Positions 1 to 10,001 of a stretch of DNA of 64,000 nucleotides are shown piece after piece. This DNA comes from Tigriopus japonicus. Lineage: Eukaryota; Arthropoda; Copepoda; Harpacticoida; Harpacticidae. A program made the translations under genes and the position numbers. The notes under the pieces are model-generated. The model worked only from the letters and a program-made list of their open reading frames with translations, had not been told where the DNA came from and ran no database searches. The DNA lies in NCBI GenBank assembly GCA_010645155.1, contig CM021317.1, positions 7,449,417 through 7,513,416 of the forward strand, written 5' to 3'. Numbering within the stretch: the stretch's first letter is position 1; each line of letters begins with the position of its first letter.

Positions 1-1804
1 CGATCTTGATCAACAAGGTCAGTTGCTCCTTTCCTAACTCCTTCATCCTTTGGAGCTCCTTTCGTCCTACACTCGATATGGGCACTTGACTGTAGCAATT
101 CAAAAGGGATCGTTTGACCATCATCAAAAGAGCGTGATGAGGGTGAAGGATCCTGGAGAAAGTCTCAATGACCTCCTCCAACCTTTCAATAGTAGTAACT
201 TGTCCACCGGCATAAAGTTTCCTCTGAAGATCAATGGCCAATCGTTGGGCTTGCTCACTACTCAACTCTTGTTGAGGATGCTTTGGACAGACCCATTTGG
301 TGTCGTGCTCAAGAGGATTAATTGGCAAGATACAACCTATCTCTCCAACCTCTGTTCCATCTGTGTGGGTAGTGGGTATGGAACAACGCTGGCAAATTAG
401 AGCCGATAAGTAGCTTCCAAGCTCTTTGGGATCACGGCATCGTCGGCACGAACACTCAATCAAGTGGTCCCTAAAAACATGAATTGAGCCTATTAACATT
501 GGGACCAAATGATGAGTTTTTGAGTTGATTGGGCTTAAGTTTAGCGTGTTGCCACTTTTTGGAGGGGCGATTGACGTCGTAAAAATGGTATTGTTAAACT
601 TTCAAGGGCTCAACTGACGATCGAGCTTTTATTGCGTGTATGTAGGTAGGTCTTAGGGTACGTAAATTCAATCAAAAATACTTCAAGTGAACAACACATC
701 ATTCATGCAATCCAAGTAAAAAGAAAGAACCCTACGGCATTGCATATTAATGACTTGACCTGCTAAATTATTTGAAAAGGAGCCACACAGAATGGGGAAA
801 TGTCTGAATAAACTAGTTCATTTTGGCATGTTTCAAAAATTGTACTTTTGAGAAGATCCTTAGAGAACCCACCTATACAGTTTGGCCCTCCGTTTCCATG
901 TAGGTTCCAAGGTCGGAATCAGGCTGATGGTTAGTTCCTCTCCGGCCTTGATAATGGTCTTTGCCAACACTGCCAAAGTCTTATTAGGGTAAACCACAAA
1001 CTTGCAATTGCTGATGCAAGAATGAGAAAATTGAGAGAAAATGGGGAACAAGGCTCGTTCGCGATCCTCAGTTGTGATGAGAGAGCAAGTTCGGACTAGA
1101 TCGAGAATGGCTATCAAATCTACCTCTGAAATTTCGTTCGTATCCGCAAACTCCCTTATAAACACCGTCAAAGCTGCTTTCATGTCGTCCCATGATTTTG
1201 ATCCATCTGGAACGGTTCTGTTCTCAAACATGTAACGAGTTCGGTTGTCCACTTTGGGGTTGAATTTTTTGGCCTGAATAAGTCTAGTGGGCATGACTGC
1301 TAGAGTTACAAGTTCTACGGATTCATTCCACAGAGAAGAGATCAGGTCAGGTTTGGTTCGCCATATTTGACATTCCAATTGATGATTTGATCCAATTTGG
1401 CACTTTTCGTCACATACAGGAAGTTTGCAATGGCCACACTTGTAGTTGTTCTCCACCGGTTTGCAACAATCCATGCAAGATGGGTTGTTGGTGGGGTTAA
1501 GGGACCAATTGGGTCCCAATGCTAGATTCCATTCAAAGAAGATGAGTTCCAAGGGCTTGATGTCTCTGGTAGCAATAAGTGTTTTAGTTCCAAGTGTGGC
1601 ATCTGTGAAGAATTGGAACGGGAAGCAATATTTTCGTTGATGGTGTGCTAAATAATGTTCCCGCGAACAAAAGGCCACGCTTTTACAATTCTGACACAAA
1701 TTGACACAACCTCTTCCGCATAAAAAGCACACATATTTCTTTGATCTCCCTCGAGGCATTTTTGTTGAGGTGGAATTTGATAACACCTCAGAGAACTTCA
1801 TCAT
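1..1804 (-). CDS. SMYD-family (SET and MYND) protein lysine methyltransferase, 3' part off the window
   Basis: Two exons are visible: 1804..873 and 470..1, continuing past the left edge. The donor AG|GTGGGT and acceptor TTTTTAG|GG rejoin the frame as KLYR/DHLIECSCRRC. Residues 25-61 form an MYND-type zinc module (CFLC, CQNC, CSREH, then HHQRKYC). A second Cys/His cluster (CMDCC, CGHC, CDEKC, HQLEC) follows, as in arthropod SmydA-type proteins. The SET core shows FSHSCISNC (the NHSC-type motif) and GEELTISL, then the post-SET cysteines CSCRRC after the splice. The family transfers methyl groups from S-adenosylmethionine to lysines of histones or other proteins; the substrate is unknown here. 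The open frame extends upstream without a stop, but the first ATG is at 1804 and a second at 1759 (MPRGRSKK) is equally possible. The C-terminal exon shows no frame break. Confidence 0.82.
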
Positions 1805-2552
1805 TGGAATTTTGGAACATTTCCAAATTCGGTAAGTAATGTTCAAAACCACCAAACCTCCCTTTACAATTCGTCCTTCGAGCTCCCTAATAATGTTGAT
1901 ATTCAAGCCTTAATTTCCAGTACTAATGATGGTTAAAGAATTGGCCACCTCTCCTGCTCCTCTAATCGTCGATCATTTGACCTGAAATAATCTCTTTCGA
2001 CGGAAAAGAGAGTTCCGGTACATAAAAGGTCAAATTTTCCAAACCCCAGGAACTTGGTGATGACGGGTCTATCTATCTTTAGAGGACATGGCCTCTTGCA
2101 AGTGCTGGTGTGGCTAGGTAGGTGAATTAAAATCCATACTGTGTGTTAATTTGAGACGAAGGTAAAGAGGAGAATTTACGTAATATAAGACAGGGATAAC
2201 CTATATAATAGTATAAATACTCTTATATATAATTATTATACCTATATAATTATATATATATATCTTATAATACCCTTTCAGAGTTTCCTGTATAAGAGTA
2301 GTCTTAGTACGTCAGAAAATGAGAATTTTCCAGTTTTAAGCGTATGTCCTTGAGAATGGTATTTAAAACATAAGGTACAGTATAATCATGCCTCGTTTGT
2401 ATCGGATACGTGAGACTTGTTTTATTGTAGTGATGCTCAAATTTTCCGATAATTAAAGTAAGCAAATAAATGTAGACCGACTGTTCAATAAGATATACCT
2501 GATTCAAATTAAAGAAATGAAAAAAAAATGGCATAAATTATATTCATGTGGG
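1805..2552. other. Intergenic region with AT-rich tract
   Basis: This gap separates the 5' end of the SMYD gene from the 3' end of the coiled-coil gene. No coding frame is convincing. Bases 2193-2223 match the end of the 2-kb repeat family seen at 28472 and 59819. They are followed by a TA-rich tract to about 2275. Confidence 0.6.
2193..2223 (+). repeat. 31-bp end fragment of the 2-kb repeat family
   Basis: CAGGGATAACCTATATAATA plus about 11 further bases is shared, almost base for base, with the outer ends of the two 2-kb copies (28472 inward on the minus strand, 59819 inward on the plus strand). Beyond this the sequence turns into unrelated TA-rich DNA, so only the tip of the element is here. 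Confidence 0.6.
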
Positions 2553-4388
2553 TCATTTCCAGAAGCAACAACAACTGGCTTTCTTTGATTGATTTAGTGA
2601 CGAGTCATCGGAACTTGTTGGGCTCTCTGATTGACTTGGATTGTCCATTATTTGGACGGGCTCTCCATTTTGTTGGTTCTCCCATTCTTGAAAAGCTTTG
2701 TCAGCGTCCATTTTCATGTCCGTCCACTTTTTGACCAACTCTCTTGAGTGATCTTCCAGAGAGACAAGTTGTGTCTGAGTCTCAACTAATTTGGCATCTA
2801 AATCTTTAATGTTTTGTAATTCCATTACCAAACCTTGGTCAAACAGCTGTTGAGGTTCCTTCCGAGTCAGTCCTTGCAATTCCTCTTGAAACTCTTGCCT
2901 CCTTTGCTCAAGGATTTGCTCCTGATCCACAGCAAAATCAGTTCCGGATTTGTTTTCCCAAACTCGACAAACTTCACGAATCTGCTTGGAACGAATTTGT
3001 TCCAAACGAGCCTTTGTGCTTTTGAACTGATCACTCTCAGTCTTTTGGATTTTTTCAAGAGCAGATTTGGTCTTGGTTAGAAGATTGTGAGCCTTATTCA
3101 TCCGATCGTGCTTGAGATTGTCATAATTGGCCTTCAATTCGTCAATTTGACTTTGATTCAATCGCAACTCGTCCCGAATATCGTCCCTATTTCGTCTCAT
3201 TTGTTGAAATCTAACTTGCTCAGCCTCCAAATCCTTAATAGTGTCTAGGCCTTTTTGCAATTCATTCTGAAGTTGGTCCATTGATTCGGCATGGCCTTTC
3301 TTCAATGCAGCTACTCTTTCCTCTGTGTTAGCCTTGGTTTGATCCAGATCCTGGAGAAGAGACGTTTTCCGTTCCTCTAATTGCTCAACAGCTTCTTGGG
3401 CTTGATCCAAAAGCTTCCTACTCATTTCATTCACTTGATTAGATTCTTTCTCGGCCATCATTGGGACTTCAAGAGCCAATTCCTCCAAAGTTTTTCTGGA
3501 TTCTTCCAGATACGTCATCTCACCATGAAGTTTGGAGGTTTGTCGAATTTCCAGAAGCCGTTCATCCAAGATAGAATTGGTAAGTTCATGCAATCGTTTA
3601 GCCTCTTCTTGTTCACTTTTGGCCCATATCCCTTCCGATTTGTCTCGTTCCTCTCGAATCTTGTTCTTCAAATCCTCAACTTTTTGTTCCAAATCGAATT
3701 TGAGGCCTTTAAGGTCTTTTAGCCATCTTTTAGACTCTCGCTTGACCTTTTCAATTTGTTCTCCATCCTGTTTTCCACATACTTCTTGTTGCTTCTTCCA
3801 CTGAATCAGATCCTGTTGGAACTTTCTCTGAGTTTGGACCAATTCTCTCTCCTCAACCTTGAGAGCTTCATCAATTTCTTGATGTTTGATCTCTTCGTCC
3901 TCCAATTCTTGTTTCAAGGTCTTCAAGATATTTTCCTTTTCTTCCATGAGTTTTTGGATTTCTCGATCAGACCAATTGGAATCCAGACTCGATATTTCGG
4001 ATTTTAAGCTCTTCTTTTCTTGTTCCAGATCACCAATGATGTTTTTCTCGTATTTTTCCATTTCTTTCGTCTTCTTGATCCATTCTTTCGTCTTCCTCTC
4101 AATTTTGGAATGTTCAAGTTTCTTGGATTTTTCCAAGGATTTCAGGGCCTTTTGGGCCTTTTCAAGCTCTTTTAATTTTGGATGGCTTTCCAAGAGCTTG
4201 ATTTGCTCATCCTCAACCTTGATGGCCTCCTTGATTTGCTCTAATTCGGCCTTGAGCTTCATTTCTTCATCTTTTACAATGTCAGATGCGTCATCGTCTG
4301 GAAAGCAATGGGTTCTTGAATTAAGGAATTGGAAAGAGATGAATGAAATTAACTTACAAATTGACTTACCAATCGATGATCTGGCCAT
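2553..4388 (-). CDS. Long coiled-coil protein with cysteine-cluster C-terminus
   Basis: Two exons, 4388..4370 and 4297..2553, are separated by a 72-bp intron (G|GTAAGT ... TTTCCAG|A). They give 587 residues starting MARSSIDDDASD. Almost the whole chain from about residue 15 to 540 is Glu/Lys/Gln/Leu-rich heptad-like coiled coil with few prolines, so it is probably a cytoplasmic rod or scaffold. The tail is Ser-rich and ends SKKASCCCFWK. The basic residues and three cysteines suggest lipid anchoring, and the last four residues, CFWK, formally resemble a CaaX box. An in-frame ATG at 4454 (MSYNYIKG) would add 22 residues, but that ATG lies upstream of a TATATAAAGG box whose expected start site falls between the two ATGs, so 4388 is preferred. 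No family is recognised; similarity to myosin-tail or golgin-type rods would be composition only. Confidence 0.72.
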   Translation of the reverse strand: MARSSIGKSICKLISFISFQFLNSRTHCFPDDDASDIVKDEEMKLKAELEQIKEAIKVEDEQIKLLESHPKLKELEKAQKALKSLEKSKKLEHSKIERKTKEWIKKTKEMEKYEKNIIGDLEQEKKSLKSEISSLDSNWSDREIQKLMEEKENILKTLKQELEDEEIKHQEIDEALKVEERELVQTQRKFQQDLIQWKKQQEVCGKQDGEQIEKVKRESKRWLKDLKGLKFDLEQKVEDLKNKIREERDKSEGIWAKSEQEEAKRLHELTNSILDERLLEIRQTSKLHGEMTYLEESRKTLEELALEVPMMAEKESNQVNEMSRKLLDQAQEAVEQLEERKTSLLQDLDQTKANTEERVAALKKGHAESMDQLQNELQKGLDTIKDLEAEQVRFQQMRRNRDDIRDELRLNQSQIDELKANYDNLKHDRMNKAHNLLTKTKSALEKIQKTESDQFKSTKARLEQIRSKQIREVCRVWENKSGTDFAVDQEQILEQRRQEFQEELQGLTRKEPQQLFDQGLVMELQNIKDLDAKLVETQTQLVSLEDHSRELVKKWTDMKMDADKAFQEWENQQNGEPVQIMDNPSQSESPTSSDDSSLNQSKKASCCCFWK

Positions 4389-4432
4389 GATTTCCGAGCT
4401 CTCTGAGGATTCATAATGAACCTGAATGTTGC

Positions 4433-4442
4433 CCTTTATATA
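4433..4442 (-). promoter_or_regulatory. Candidate TATA box of the coiled-coil gene
   Basis: TATATAAAGG reads on the minus strand. An arthropod-like initiator TTCATT lies about 25 bp downstream (near 4419). The spacing suits a TATA/Inr core promoter and places transcription start upstream of the ATG at 4388. Confidence 0.45.
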
Positions 4443-4454
4443 GTTGTAGGACAT

Positions 4455-6523
4455 GTCTCTTCGTAGTTTGGGTGGATTGGGCGTGTTCTCGCTTTTTTGC
4501 AAGAAATTAATCTCTCCCCACTTTCACACCCTGTGTCTCAAAAGAACAAATCTGTTTCTATGGTTTTTAAAATTAAAACCATATTGCAGTGTTATGAAGA
4601 TTTTACATGCCAATTCTGATGGAATTGATGAAATCCTTGAAAATGAATCTGTTAATGCATTTCATAACTTTTTTGTTATCCGCATCGGAGAGGGCAAGGT
4701 TCACAGTTTGTTTTCGATTCACTTTATTATCATCATTATTATTATGAATTTTTTCAACCCGAAAAGGGCTAAGTCTTAGACTTCTTTATGTATGAGAATT
4801 TGATAAAGATAATTGACAAGTACGAGTATGTAGATTTGATCAAGAAGCACTAAAAATTCGGTGAAATTCAGTGGTTCTTGATTTGATCTAATGTATCAAA
4901 GTAACGTGTTTGATTTTTTGACCGAGTGTCCTTAAAATTTTGCACTTAACTTCTCTTCTATCGTCAGAATGTGAAGTTTGATCAACTCTTTGGCTCGTTT
5001 GAGGTGGCATTGGTCAAAAATAAAGTCATTCCTATGGCATTTCAACACTGATTGCAAGTTTCAGATCACAATTTTACGACCCTCCCTGTAGTTACACCTA
5101 AATTTAGTTACACCTAATGATTTGAAATCTAGGCTTGGTAGACAGAGGGGATTACAATTTCACACAAGTCAATTGGCGACCCCAGCTCACGTAAAAATAG
5201 CTTGTCCAAGTACCAAGTCCCATTTCTACTTAAACCACAACTTCCAATTCAATTTGATTTCGATTGTAAACGGGCCCCTACGAACAGCAAGATTTGTTGG
5301 GAATCGAGCTAGGAGGGCAAGTTGATACGAATCCATAATGTTACATTAAAAATCGCACGAAATCCAAGGAATTGGGTTGTAACAAATTTCTATTTGTTGT
5401 CTCAAAAATACGCCGACAAAGGACTAAGACGGGACCGATTTCAGGTTAAAATCCGTAATTGGGACGTCCTTCATATACTTTCAAACATTGGAACGTGGTG
5501 ATTCAAAAGATCTCAGAGGAAACTCGTGTTCATAAAAATAAAGGAAGGTACCAAAGGAACTTTCCATTCAAGAACATTGCCATCAGATTTAATGGCTTTT
5601 TTCAACGTTCTTGGATTCAATGTAAACCACAACTGTGTTATCACATGGTATAACCAATCCATGGACTTAATTTAGCCCTAATGAACACTGATCTTTGGTA
5701 GACTTGAACTCTGTCTACCCGTCCACGAGGCCGCCTCGCGAAGCAAATCATTTTAAGCAATCTCTTCGGAAAGCGAGAAATGGGTCATATCCATAATCAT
5801 TCATCCATAACAACCATATTTAGTCTGGGAATTCCTTCGCTTCATCTTTTGATCCCTACAAGTTGAAAAATGCACGAAAAATACGAAACACAAGCATGAC
5901 GAGAAATAGATGATTTTCCTCCACAGGAGCGTTTATTAGCAACGAGCTATAAAAAAGAATTTGAAAATTGTTCTCTAAAGAAAATAACAGTTCGTTTTCA
6001 TTTATGGTTTCACAATTGAGTAGAACGAAAGATAGGCCCGATTGTTGGTTGTTGTAAGTTCAATTTGTAGAGGGGAAACTTAAGAATCCCCAGTTGCAGA
6101 GCTGGCCTGTAATGCTTCCACGAGTAACACTAAGTACCACTTAGTAGCAAGCTCAAGACCGAACGCTCTTTGAGGAGTAAAAAAGATGAGCGGGAAATGT
6201 GAAATGCCATCAGCATCATCTTGGGCGGGGCCTTAATCTTCATACACCAGTTGATGTTCATTTGTCTTCACAGGGCATCGTGATGACTGCATTCACAATG
6301 GAAGAGCACAAGTGATCAGTGATTACATAAACGGAGGAGGGTTGGAGTGGGGGAGAGATTTTGTAGGGCAAGGGTTCTTGTAGTTTAAGTATGATGAGGG
6401 AACGGACTGCAAGCTAGTCTATCACAGCCAGTGAATGCGACCGCTTCACCAGTAGCAGAGTGGGAGGATTACTTGTGATAATAATATAGTTAATGGGGGG
6501 TTGTCACTCGCCCAGAAGTCTTC
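4455..6523. other. Intergenic region plus probable PDI 3' UTR
   Basis: No convincing coding frame or recognisable repeat is seen from 4455 to about 5900. The stretch just below 6524 is probably the PDI 3' untranslated region; a minus-strand AATAAA lies at 5937..5932. Confidence 0.5.
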
Positions 6524-8079
6524 TTACAACTCGTCGTGAGCACCTTCCTCAGCCTCTTCGCCTTCAAAGGCGGCTCCCTCCTTGCCATCAGACTCCAAGA
6601 ACTTGGTGAAACCTTCAAGGGTTCGCTCGCCGTTGTAGTCCACAACCTTGTTATCTCCCTTCTTGAACAATTTGATGGTAGGGAAGCCCTGGATCTTGAT
6701 ATCTTCCAACTCGTTGGCGGTCGAGTCCATTTTGGCAATCACGATGGTCTCACTGTCCTTGAATTTCTCACCCAATTGATCCCAGATGGGCACCAATTGT
6801 TTGCAATGTCCTGCAATAGCACAAAATAAAGCATTCAATAACACACACACATTAAGTTAATAATCCAAATAAGCCATTACTTACCACACCAAGGGGCATA
6901 GAATTCGACAAGAACATCCTTATCCTTGTTCTTAGCCACTTCTTCAAAGTTCTTGCCAACCAAGACCTTGACGGGTTCCTTGTCCCAATCCTCGGGGATC
7001 TCCTCGGACAACAAGTGTTGCTTGAGTTTGCCATCCATGAAGTCCTTGACAAAAGCGCGGATATTTTCCTCAGTCAAAGAGCCATCCTCGGGCTTGTACT
7101 TGGCCATATCCTCTTCCAGACGGATCAATCGCATACCGGGGAGCTCATCCTCCTTCATGCCGAAGAACTCCAAGATTCGCTTATGATCTTCCTCATCGGT
7201 GTCAATGGTGACGAACAAAGCTTTGCCTTTGTAGTCCTTGGCAATGGATCGGGTGACCTCGACTTGTTTCTGATATTCGTCACTCTTGTAGGAGATGAAC
7301 AACAACAGATGGGTCTTGATCTCGCCGCTGAAGATCTTTTGGGCGGTGTCATGGTTGAAGTCCACCACCAGGGGCAAACTGTTGGAAGCCACAAAAGCGG
7401 TGATACTTTCCACGGTCATATCTTCCTTCAAGTCGTTACGGCCTTCGTCAAACTCCTTGAACAAGACCACGGCATCACCGGTGATTTCGTATTCGCCAAA
7501 CACGGCCTCTTCCGAGGTAATTCCGAACTTGAAGTCGTCCATATTGGAAGCCACTTCCAAGAAAGCCTTGGCCGCCTCGTTGGTTTGATCCTTGAAGAAT
7601 CCAATGACGGACACCTTATTGTCTTCCTTGAAGGTCTTGGCCGCGGCCACATCGCTCAAGGCCAAAGCGGGAGGACCCGTCTTCTTTTCCACCCAAGCCA
7701 CAATGGTATCGGCCGTGCGACCGCCCGTATATTCCACAGCCTTGCCCGATTTGAAGAATTTCAAGGTGGGATAACCTCGAATCTCGAATTTCTCGGCCAA
7801 TTTGGGCTCCTCGGTGGCGTCAACCTTGGCCAACTTGATATTAGAGTCCTTTTCGCTCAAGAGTCCGGCCGCTTTGGCGTATTCCGGGGCCAAGGCCTTG
7901 CAATGGCCGCACCAAGGGGCGTAAAATTCCACCAAGACATACTCGTTGTCGGCGATGGCCGAGTCAAAGTTCTTCTCGGTCAGAACTAACACGCCTTCCT
8001 CTTTGGTGATCTCCTCGGAGGCCAGGACCGCGCCACTCCAAAGTAACGCGCTCAAAGTGAGCGCCACGACCTTGTACAT
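6524..8079 (-). CDS. Pdi: Protein disulfide isomerase (PDIA1/P4HB type)
   Basis: Two coding exons, 8079..6885 and 6810..6524, are joined across a 74-bp intron (TGTG|GTAAGT ... TTGCAG|GACAT) that splits the second active-site motif in frame. The protein has 493 residues, the usual family length. Residues 1-20 are a signal peptide ([20 protein letters not shown]). Domain a carries APWCGHCK (cysteines 57 and 60), central b and b' domains follow, domain a' carries a second APWCGHCK (398-401), an acidic tail follows, and the chain ends HDEL for ER retrieval. It forms, breaks and isomerises disulfides in ER client proteins and, in this family, can serve as the prolyl 4-hydroxylase beta subunit. The ATG at 8079 sits just after a splice acceptor, so the leader is spliced. 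Codon use is strongly G/C-biased, as expected for a highly expressed gene. Confidence 0.96.
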
Positions 8080-8085
8080 CTTGGT

Positions 8086-8163
8086 CTAAAATGAAAAAAT
8101 GGCGAGAGATTCCCCTTAGTACGAATTAATCGGCCTTTTTGTTCCATAAGGTTTCAGTCTTAC
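8086..8163 (-). other. Intron in the PDI 5' leader
   Basis: On the minus strand ATTCAG|GTAAGA (exon ends 8164) pairs with TTTCATTTTAG|ACCAAG, six bases before the ATG. The 78-bp intron puts transcription start upstream of 8164, next to the CpG-rich promoter. Confidence 0.6.
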
Positions 8164-8199
8164 CTGAATAATATTAAAAGGAGAGGAGCGAGAAAGTCG

Positions 8200-8470
8200 A
8201 TGTCCGTTCACCACCGTCGACCTACACGAGTGACACTCGCCTTCGTTCAGCTAGTTGCCTTCTTCTTCTTTTCTTTTCTACTCAAGCGCGTGTCTCTCGG
8301 CCGGCGGTTCTCCCGGCCAGCGCCTCCGGCCCACCGAGTGACGTGGCCCTTGATGGGGTGGGCGGTGAGGCCGGTCGGTGTGCCGTTTTGTGATTGGCTC
8401 CTCGAGGGCGTGTTGGCCGTTTTTGATTGGTGGTCGATGACTTGGCGACAAGGGGAGAAAAAGAAGGCGG
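8200..8470 (-). promoter_or_regulatory. CpG-rich PDI promoter with UPRE-like motif and CCAAT boxes
   Basis: This block is much more G/C- and CpG-rich than its surroundings. It contains TGACGTGG at 8339-8346 (CCACGTCA on the gene strand), which matches the XBP1/ATF6-type unfolded-protein-response core, and two CCAAT boxes on the gene strand at 8397..8393 and 8430..8426. The exact CCAAT-N9-CCACG ERSE spacing is not present. Stress regulation is inference from these motifs and the gene's function. Confidence 0.5.
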
Positions 8471-9993
8471 TGAATGAAAAAAAGCTCGATTTAATATGAT
8501 TTAAGTTAATAGTTATATATATTTTTGTTTAAGTATCGATTTGTAATTATTTTCTATTATTTTGCGTAAGGCAACATTTTTGGGAAGGAATTTAGCGTTT
8601 AAGAATTGATAGAAGTTAGTTTGAAAGAAGGGAGGACTTCGAGTTTCGTCACCTTTGAGTCAAAGGAGGCCGGGTCAACGGTACTTTAAACGCTTTAAAG
8701 TTGCGGCGTCAAAGAAGCGGGAAATACGAACGCCAAATGACGAATCGTGAGTTCGTAGAATCATGGAGAAACGAACGAGTTGGCATGACGTGTCCGTTGG
8801 ATAGTTTGCCAGTGTCAACGAGGGGCCACGAAGTACGTCGATTTGATAAGAACTTCATAGCCCGCGGAGGAAGGATGTGCATTTTTGGGGCGTGAATGCA
8901 ACTATCACACGTATCATCCCGAAATGTTGACACAGATCGTTCTTGTATTTGTCTATCTCGAATCCCATGTCTCATACACTGAGCTCAATTATCAGGGCAG
9001 AAACAAGAGGCTATTAGTAATTTATTGAAGGATGATCGAAACATTTGAGTTGCTTGATTACAAGCCTATGCTCTGAAGATTTATTTAATAAATTTCACTG
9101 GGTTACATATATCTTAAATGTTGTTTTTACGTACAACAACACGTAAATGCCTCATCGCCGAGTTGAAAAATGTTAACTTAAGCGTTCTTCAATTACCAAG
9201 AAATCAATCATTAGCCGTTTCATAATAACAAACGGTATCATAGCGCGTCTCACTTCTTTTCTCCGTGAGAATTTCATAACGGAAATCCAGTGACATGGAG
9301 ACATTTTAGATGCATTTTCTAAAAGTGGTTGGTTACCTCACGCTTAGCCTTCTAAGAGGTCGTCTCTAAGCGAAAATAACATTGGATGGTTCTGTGTCCT
9401 TTCTCTCATTGCACCATGACATTGTACCACAGCAGGTGGAGCACTTTCATCTATCTTCCCTCGACGACCTCAAAAACTTTTACTCAGTTTTAAAGTCACC
9501 TCTAACATGTTTTCTACTGGACGATCTCATTTTCTACCTGGAATGATGGCGGACTCTGTGTAGTAAATGTAGAAGAGAAATACCTTGAACTTGGACGTGA
9601 GAGAAGCAAGGATGAAAGTTTGGATGTCACGGTCTTTGGACTCAAGTTCAATGCCGCGTTGAGTAAAAGTCACTCCACTCAGACAGGGCATCTCATTCTA
9701 CCTTGTCATTGATTTCTCGTTACATCACCATGATTCCTTTACTCTCTCCTTGCTCTGTAATACTGAATGTCCCAGAGACAATGTCTGACGGGCGTCCATG
9801 AAACCAATGAGTCAATGAAGATTGTAGAAATCATGGAAATTACCTATGAAGATAGATATATACGAAAGTAGGACACTAGAATTAGACCACCTGCTAGTTT
9901 GTTCCTTTTAGATGCACTTGAAGATATCGCAAAAGGGCCCTGATCTAAGGACTTGATACAAATGGTTCAGTTACTTGGGATCTCTCCTGTCAG
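8471..9993. other. Intergenic, no feature seen
   Basis: The stretch lies between the divergently arranged PDI promoter and the membrane-protein gene. No coding frame or repeat is recognised. A splice acceptor (CTCCTGTCAG at 9984-9993) marks the start of the next coding exon. Confidence 0.4.
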
Positions 9994-10001
9994 GGACAAT
10001 C

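Noticed and set aside
2304..2534. Minus-strand 76-codon frame upstream of the SMYD gene
   Set aside because: AT-rich composition, no domain, not joined in phase to either neighbour.
7015..7989. Long plus-strand open frame (324 codons) opposite PDI
   Set aside because: It is the antisense shadow of the PDI exon, whose biased codon use keeps the opposite strand open; the PDI frame has all family motifs.
8200..8499. Plus-strand 99-codon frame over the PDI promoter
   Set aside because: Explained by CpG-rich promoter composition; no recognisable protein feature.
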